Program-made: the position numbers and the translations under genes
Part shown: positions 34,238 to 39,028 of the stretch, piece by piece
Numbering within the stretch: position 1 is the stretch's first letter
How the letters are laid out: every line of letters begins with the position of its first letter
Notes under the pieces: generated by a model
Database searches by the model: none
The model's input: only the letters and a program-made list of their open reading frames with translations
What the model was told of the DNA's origin: nothing
NCBI GenBank assembly: GCA_021795275.1
Contig: JAJYPO010000005.1
Coordinates: forward strand, 1 to 39,028
Direction: 5' to 3'
From: Nitrospirota bacterium
GTDB lineage: Bacteria > Nitrospirota_A > Leptospirillia > Leptospirillales > Leptospirillaceae
DNA length: 39,028 nucleotides

Positions 34238-35191
34238 TCACCGGGGACGGTCCGGACAAAATCGGGTGAAGGGGCAGTCGCGGCAATCGAAGGGACGGAG
34301 CGTCACGGGAAAGCGCTCCTTCCGGGCCACCCCCCGGTCGGGATCGTCCACGCAGGCGAGAATCTCCCGGATGGTGGCCCGCGCCTCCTCCACCACCGCG
34401 TCGACCTCCTCCCGGCTCACGGTGGTCGTCTCGCGCCGGTCGGGGCGATAGGCCAGATAGACGGGACCCAGACGGAGGGAGTCGACCGGGATGCCCCTCT
34501 CCCCTTCGAAATACCAGGCGTAGAGTCCGAGCTGGCGGTCGTGGTCTCCCGACTTTCCCGGCCGTCCGGTCTTCCAGTCGAGGACCAGGACCTGGCCCGA
34601 GCGGCTCCGAAAGGCCAGATCGATTTTCAGGTGGACGGGAACGGCCCGGCCGTCCACCGACAGGAGCGCCGTCCGAAGCTCCTCGTCCCGGTCCAGAAGA
34701 TCCCCGGGAGCAAGGCCCGCGAGCTCCGGGAGGACCCAGCTTTTCGTGAAGCCCTCCAGTGCGGCAAGAGCCCGTTCCACCGTCGGCTTCCATTCCGTCT
34801 CGTCGATGGCGAAAGAGCCGCCCTCGTGCTCCAGAAGCCCGAAGAAGCCCTTGCGGACCGGATTGATTCCGGAACGATCCTTGCGGGAGTGTGCGAACTC
34901 CCGGCGAAAGACTGCGAGCAGCTCCTCCCGGAGCCTTTCCGAAGGAGGCAGGGGGCGCCCTTCCCGCACCGACTCGAGGAGGGGGCGGATTGTCTCGTGG
35001 ACATGGTGGCCGGTCCAGAGGTAGCGGTTTGAGAGTTTATTCAGACGATAGATTTCCCGGGTCTCCGGGTCGGCGTCCCGCTCCCAGCCGCCCCAGGAGC
35101 CGTACCGGACGAACCAGTAGCGCCTGGGGCAGCTCCGGAAGAGATCTCCCCGGGAGTGGGAGTAGGAGAAGGTGTTGACGAGTCGGCTCAC
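34238..35191 (-). CDS. PD-(D/E)XK nuclease with Cas4/AddB-like Fe-S cysteines
   Basis: A 317-residue RecB-family nuclease. The nuclease core shows HLKIDLAF and LDWKTGRPG (the D...(D/E)xK motif) and QLGLYAWYF (motif with conserved Gln). Four cysteines are placed as in Cas4/AddB iron-sulfur nucleases: C21 (SCPRRYW) near the N-terminus and C303-x2-C306-x5-C312 at the C-terminus. No CRISPR array, cas1/cas2 or helicase partner is nearby, so a Cas4 role is unlikely. It may act in repair as a single-strand exonuclease. GTG 35191 has AGGAGG 4 nt upstream and overlaps the upstream stop as GTGA. Confidence 0.88.
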   Translation of the reverse strand: MSRLVNTFSYSHSRGDLFRSCPRRYWFVRYGSWGGWERDADPETREIYRLNKLSNRYLWTGHHVHETIRPLLESVREGRPLPPSERLREELLAVFRREFAHSRKDRSGINPVRKGFFGLLEHEGGSFAIDETEWKPTVERALAALEGFTKSWVLPELAGLAPGDLLDRDEELRTALLSVDGRAVPVHLKIDLAFRSRSGQVLVLDWKTGRPGKSGDHDRQLGLYAWYFEGERGIPVDSLRLGPVYLAYRPDRRETTTVSREEVDAVVEEARATIREILACVDDPDRGVARKERFPVTLRPFDCRDCPFTRFCPDRPR

Positions 35192-36231
35192 GGATCCTCC
35201 TTCTTCGCGCTTTCCGCATCCGTCACGCCCGCGGTTCCGGAGAGATCCAGAGCCTGTTCGCGCATCGCCGATAGCGACAGACGGGAGCGGGAGAGGATGA
35301 GATAGCCCAGAATCGCGGTGACCGCGATCACAAGGGCCTGATCGACGAGAGACAGGGCCACGGCCCGGTTGTCCGAGACATGGAAGGGAGCCAGGGCATA
35401 GACCGCCGCCAGCTGGACGACCCCGATCCCGCCCGGCGAGGAGGGCACCAGAAGGGCCAGATTGGTGAAGACGAGGAAGGCCAGCGTCACCTCGACCGGG
35501 CTTTGGGTCACGTCGAAGGTGACGAGGCACAGCCAGGTGAAAAGGAGGGTCAAAAGCCAGATCATCAGGCTCGTCAGAAAGAGCCGAAGAAGAAGTACCG
35601 GGGATGTCAGGCTCGACAGTCCGTGGAGAGCCTCTTCGATCATGGCGAACAGGCGGGCCGCAAGCCGATGCCCCCGTGTCAGGGGCATGACCGTCCGGTC
35701 CAGGAAGCGGAGGATCGCCTCCCGGCCGCGAACCAGGAGGTAGAGTCCCGCGAAAAGCCCGAAGGTCCCCCCGATGACCCAGACCCCCTTGTGGCCCAGG
35801 GGCTGGCCGGCCGTGGTCAGGAAGAGGAAGAGCATCAGGGAGAGGGAGACCAGGTCGAAGAGGCGTTCGATGAAGATCGTCGACAGGAGAAGCGGCAGGG
35901 GCAGGCTTTCAAGCTTCCGGGCATAGAGGGCCCGGATCATCTCCCCCGCCCGGAAGGGGAGGATGTTGTTGGCCATGGTTCCGACGATGACCGAGGCGTA
36001 GAGGGAGGGATAGTGAACCCGACGGGTCACCGAGAGTGTCTGCCGCCAGAACAGGGCCCGGAGGGCGAAGATCCCAAGAAGAAGCAGGGACGCCGGCAGG
36101 AGCCAGCCGTAATGTCCCTTCCAGAGGACATGGCCCAGCCGGTGAAGGGAGACGTGGCGGAGCGCGAAAAAAAGGGCCGCCCCGCTGATGGCGAGGGCGA
36201 CCGCGAGATTGGCGCCACGATTTCGTCCCAT
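35188..36231 (-). CDS. Flippase-like membrane protein (LPG synthase TM / AglD family)
   Basis: A 347-residue integral membrane protein with about eight hydrophobic segments, from residues 8-25 to about 325. It matches the lysylphosphatidylglycerol-synthase transmembrane / UPF0104 family: FRAGEMIRALYARK after the third helix and LLVPSSPGGIGVVQLA later, both characteristic. No aminoacyl-transferase domain is attached, so it is not an LPG synthase. It is more likely a lipid or glycolipid transporter or synthase helper. Its start overlaps the epimerase stop (TGATG), and the nuclease start overlaps its stop. The link with the epimerase suggests a sugar-lipid role, as an inference. Confidence 0.85.
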   Translation of the reverse strand: MGRNRGANLAVALAISGAALFFALRHVSLHRLGHVLWKGHYGWLLPASLLLLGIFALRALFWRQTLSVTRRVHYPSLYASVIVGTMANNILPFRAGEMIRALYARKLESLPLPLLLSTIFIERLFDLVSLSLMLFLFLTTAGQPLGHKGVWVIGGTFGLFAGLYLLVRGREAILRFLDRTVMPLTRGHRLAARLFAMIEEALHGLSSLTSPVLLLRLFLTSLMIWLLTLLFTWLCLVTFDVTQSPVEVTLAFLVFTNLALLVPSSPGGIGVVQLAAVYALAPFHVSDNRAVALSLVDQALVIAVTAILGYLILSRSRLSLSAMREQALDLSGTAGVTDAESAKKEDP

Positions 36232-37202
36232 CAGGCTCCGGCGCCCCCGCTCCAGTTCTTTTGGGCCAGGAAGTTCTCGATGGTGCGAGTGATCCCCGCC
36301 CGAAGGGGGACCTCAGGCCGCCAGTCGAGGAGTTCCCGGGCCCGCGTGATGTCCGGGCGGCGACGGCGGGGATCGTCTTCCGGGAGGGGCCGCAACTCCC
36401 TCCGGAGGGGATGGCCCACCACCTCTTCAAGGAGGTCGGCAAGCTCGCCGATGGTGAACTCCCCGGGATTGCCCAGATTGACCGGATCCGGAAGCGACGC
36501 CACCCGCCCTGCCCGAAGGATTCCCTCCACGAGGTCGGAGACGTAGCAGAAGGAGCGGGACTGGGACCCGTCTCCGAAAATGGTGAGCGGCTCCCCTTCC
36601 AGGGCCTGCCGGATGAAGTTGCTCACCACCCGGCCGTCGAAGGGATCCATCCGGGGCCCGTAGGTGTTGAAGATGCGGACAACGCGGAGGTCGATCCCGA
36701 ACTTGCGCCGGTAATCGGTCGCGACCGTCTCGGCCGCGCGCTTTCCCTCGTCGTAGCAGGAGCGGAGACCGATGGGGTTCACATGTCCCCAGTAGGTCTC
36801 TTTCTGAGGGTGCTCCAGGGGATCTCCGTAGATCTCCGAGGTGGAGGCGATGAGGATCCGGGAGCGGTGCCTCCGGGCCTCCTCGAGCATCGCCACCGTT
36901 CCGAAGACGGCGGTCCGGAAGGTCGCCACCGGATCGGCCTGGTAGCGGGGAGGAGAGGCGGGGCAGGCCAGATGGAAGATCAGGTCGTACGGAGGAAGAT
37001 CCGGGGGGGCGGCCACGTCCTCCTTCCAGAAGGTCCCGATTCCCGCCGGAAGATTGTGGGCGAATCCTGTGGAAAGATTGTCCAGGACATCGACCGCCGC
37101 CCCCTCGGCCAGAAGCCGGTCGCAAAGATGGGAGCCGACGAAGCCCGCACCCCCCGTCACCAGGACGGTTCTGCCGGAAAGGTCGAGAAATTCCGCGGTC
37201 AA
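36231..37202 (-). CDS. NAD-dependent nucleotide-sugar epimerase/decarboxylase (UXS-like SDR)
   Basis: A 323-residue extended short-chain dehydrogenase/reductase. The NAD site is [12 protein letters not shown]. The catalytic set is Ser in [10 protein letters not shown] and Tyr/Lys in [17 protein letters not shown] and [16 protein letters not shown] are typical of UDP-glucuronate decarboxylase (UXS, making UDP-xylose) and close relatives. The exact sugar is not provable. The start is TTG 37202, overlapping the ilvD stop as TTGA, with only a weak AGG upstream, so translation is probably coupled. Product use may be surface polysaccharide or glycolipid, consistent with the flippase-like neighbour. 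Confidence 0.9.
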   Translation of the reverse strand: MTAEFLDLSGRTVLVTGGAGFVGSHLCDRLLAEGAAVDVLDNLSTGFAHNLPAGIGTFWKEDVAAPPDLPPYDLIFHLACPASPPRYQADPVATFRTAVFGTVAMLEEARRHRSRILIASTSEIYGDPLEHPQKETYWGHVNPIGLRSCYDEGKRAAETVATDYRRKFGIDLRVVRIFNTYGPRMDPFDGRVVSNFIRQALEGEPLTIFGDGSQSRSFCYVSDLVEGILRAGRVASLPDPVNLGNPGEFTIGELADLLEEVVGHPLRRELRPLPEDDPRRRRPDITRARELLDWRPEVPLRAGITRTIENFLAQKNWSGGAGA

Positions 37203-38884
37203 GAGTTCGCCTGTCCGGGAGTCCGGAGGACGGCGCCCCGGCTTCCGCTTTCCACGAGGGCCGCATACCGGGCCAGGTAACCCCGGGTCACCTTTGGGGG
37301 AAGCGGCTTGAACCCTTTCCGCCGCCGGGCCAGCTCCTCTTCGGAAACGAGAAGGTCGAGCGTCCTGGCGTCGAGATCGATCCGGATCCGGTCTCCCGGC
37401 GCCACCAGACCGATGGGGCCGCCGGCCGAGGCCTCGGGCGAGATGTGGCCGATGCAGGCCCCACGCGTCCCTCCGGAAAAACGCCCGTCCGTCACCAGGG
37501 CCACCTTGTCCCCCAACCCCATCCCCATGAGGTTCGCAGTCGGCGCCAGCATCTCCTGCATGCCGGGACCGCCGGCGGGTCCCTCGTAGCGGATCACCAC
37601 CACGTCCCCTGCCCGCACCTTTCCTCCCAGGATCCCTTCGCAGGCGGCCTCCTGGGATTCGAAGATGACCGCAGGCCCTTCAAAGCGGCGCATGGCGGGA
37701 TCCACCGCCCCGACCTTCACGACACTCCCGTCGGGAGCGAGCGATCCGTAGAGGATGGCAAGCCCTCCCTTGGCGCTGTAGGCGCGGTCCACGGTCCGGA
37801 TCACGTCCCGGTCCCGGACCTCCGCCTCGGCGATCATCTGGCCCAGGGTCTTGCCCGAGACAGACTCCACTTCGAGATCGAGAAGCCCGGGAATCGTCGC
37901 GAGCTCCTTCATGATCGCCATCACCCCTCCGGCCTGGGCGACATCCTGGATATGATAGGAGCCGGCGGGAGAGACCTTGCAGATGTAGGGAACCCGGTCG
38001 GCGAGCTCGTTGATCCGCTTCATGGAGAAGGGGATCTCCGCCTCGTGGGCGACGGCCATGGCATGCAGGATCGTGTTGGAGGATCCCCCCATGGCGATGT
38101 CGAGCACCAGGGCGTTGGCGAGGGCGCGGGCGTTGACGAACTCCCGGATGCTCCGGCCGGAGCGTGCGAGCTCGACCGCCCGGCGCGCGGCCTTTCTGAC
38201 CAGATCTTCCCGGGCGGGGTCGGTCGCGAGGATCGTCCCGTTGCCCGGGAGAGCGATGCCCAGCACCTCGGCCAGGCAGTTCATCGAGTTGGCGGTGAAC
38301 ATCCCGGAGCAGGAGCCGCAGGTCGGACATCCCTCGTCCTCGATCTCCTTCAGTCGCTCCTCGGAGATCTTCCCCGCCTTGAGGGCTCCGACTCCCTCGA
38401 AGACCGAGATGAGGTCCACCACCTCGCCGCTCTTGAGGCGTCCCGCCTCCATCGGACCGCCGGAGACCATCACCGTGGGGATATTGACCCGCAGGGCCCC
38501 CATCATCATCCCCGGGGTGATCTTGTCGCAGTTCGTGAGGCAGAGCATGCCGTCGAAGGGATGGGCCATGACCATGGTTTCGATGGCGTCGGCGATCAGC
38601 TCCCGGCTCGCGAGAGAATAGCGCATCCCACCGTGGCCCATGGCGATGCCGTCATCGACCCCGATGGTGTTGAACTCGAAGGGGACGGCCCCCGCCGCCC
38701 GGATTTCCTCCCGGGCGATCTCGCCCAGCCGGTTCAGGTGGACGTGGCCCGGAACGATCCCCACATAGGAGTTCGCGACCGCCACGAAAGGCTTCTCCAT
38801 ATCCTCGTCGGTCAGACCGCAGGCCTTCAAAAGACTCCGGTTGGGGGCCCGGTCGACTCCCTTTTTCATGATGTCGCTGCGCAT
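37199..38884 (-). CDS. ilvD: Dihydroxy-acid dehydratase
   Basis: The third enzyme of branched-chain amino acid synthesis, converting dihydroxy acids to 2-keto acids for valine and isoleucine. The 561-residue length is standard. Iron-sulfur and substrate motifs are intact: [33 protein letters not shown] and [22 protein letters not shown] 38884 has AAGGAGG 6 nt upstream and is preferred over the open frame upstream to 38938. The gene overlaps the epimerase gene by 4 nt, which is an unusual neighbour. Its own promoter is probably at 38957-38985. Confidence 0.97.
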   Translation of the reverse strand: MRSDIMKKGVDRAPNRSLLKACGLTDEDMEKPFVAVANSYVGIVPGHVHLNRLGEIAREEIRAAGAVPFEFNTIGVDDGIAMGHGGMRYSLASRELIADAIETMVMAHPFDGMLCLTNCDKITPGMMMGALRVNIPTVMVSGGPMEAGRLKSGEVVDLISVFEGVGALKAGKISEERLKEIEDEGCPTCGSCSGMFTANSMNCLAEVLGIALPGNGTILATDPAREDLVRKAARRAVELARSGRSIREFVNARALANALVLDIAMGGSSNTILHAMAVAHEAEIPFSMKRINELADRVPYICKVSPAGSYHIQDVAQAGGVMAIMKELATIPGLLDLEVESVSGKTLGQMIAEAEVRDRDVIRTVDRAYSAKGGLAILYGSLAPDGSVVKVGAVDPAMRRFEGPAVIFESQEAACEGILGGKVRAGDVVVIRYEGPAGGPGMQEMLAPTANLMGMGLGDKVALVTDGRFSGGTRGACIGHISPEASAGGPIGLVAPGDRIRIDLDARTLDLLVSEEELARRRKGFKPLPPKVTRGYLARYAALVESGSRGAVLRTPGQANS

Positions 38885-38956
38885 CGAAAGCCTCCTTCGC
38901 AATCTGGCAATCCATATCCGATTTTTCGTCTGTGGCAATTGAACGAATAAGCCTTG

Positions 38957-38985
38957 ATTGTCCCTTTTTTGGGAAAAAAGCTCAA
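38957..38985 (-). promoter_or_regulatory. Candidate ilvD promoter
   Basis: On the minus strand, TTGAGC (38985-38980) and GACAAT (38962-38957) lie at 17-nt spacing, four of six each. The spacer contains the small dyad CTTTTTT-CCC-AAAAAAG, which bends or forms a hairpin. The leader to ATG 38884 would be about 65 nt. No leader peptide with Ile/Val/Leu codons is visible. Confidence 0.35.
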
Positions 38986-39028
38986 GACTGACAGATTCCT
39001 GCGGGATGCAGAAGTCTACGGATTCTTT

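Noticed and set aside
31080..34451. 1123-codon plus-strand open frame
   Set aside because: It crosses three real genes in the wrong frame or strand and has no domain.
34238..35191. CRISPR-associated role for the Cas4-like nuclease
   Set aside because: No repeat-spacer array or other cas gene is visible anywhere in the window.
37445..38950. 501-codon plus-strand frame over ilvD
   Set aside because: ilvD is complete on the minus strand, and the plus frame has no domain.

Overview
The window reads as one GC-rich bacterial chromosome segment. It opens with the 5' end of a 16S rRNA gene on the minus strand. The V1-V2 text of that 16S resembles Leptospirillum/Nitrospirota rRNA as I recall it. This was not checked against a database, so the taxon is an inference. 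Gram-negative organisation is supported by two predicted outer-membrane beta-barrels, an exported thioredoxin-fold protein and signal peptides.

Layout. 1-1264: 16S 5' end, two tandem near-consensus rRNA promoters and a gene-poor stretch. 1265-9312: an ADP-ribosylglycohydrolase (minus), a tRNA-Arg(CCG) 3' fragment, then EAL protein, UvrD/PcrA-type helicase and DnaE (plus). 9362-15136 (minus): ndk, an unrecognised Rossmann-like protein, tyrS, then copper ATPase copA and chaperone copZ behind a separate leader that holds a promoter dyad and a Shine-Dalgarno-masking hairpin. 15137-16811: an accessory island with a 17-bp hairpin, an IS1380-like transposase fragment, and a 52-residue ribbon-helix-helix protein with a coiled-coil partner. 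16812-25271 (minus): two very large PAS/GAF sensor proteins making or degrading c-di-GMP. 25543-30174 (plus): a run of exported proteins: two small anchored proteins sharing a CHH...EC-x-H motif, two beta-barrels, a Met-rich protein, a DsbC/G-like protein and a two-TM protein. 30673-32966: a membrane diguanylate cyclase converging on a soluble chemoreceptor. 33105-38884 (minus): a tightly overlapping run ilvD - nucleotide-sugar epimerase - flippase-like protein - Cas4-like nuclease - CMD/hydrolase fusion.

How parts work together. Four c-di-GMP proteins and one chemoreceptor make signalling the dominant theme. The copA/copZ pair handles cytosolic copper. The exported cluster at 25.8-30.2 kb, with Cys/His and Met-rich motifs and a CxxC thioredoxin, looks like an envelope metal or thiol system. 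It is the best candidate here for something undescribed.
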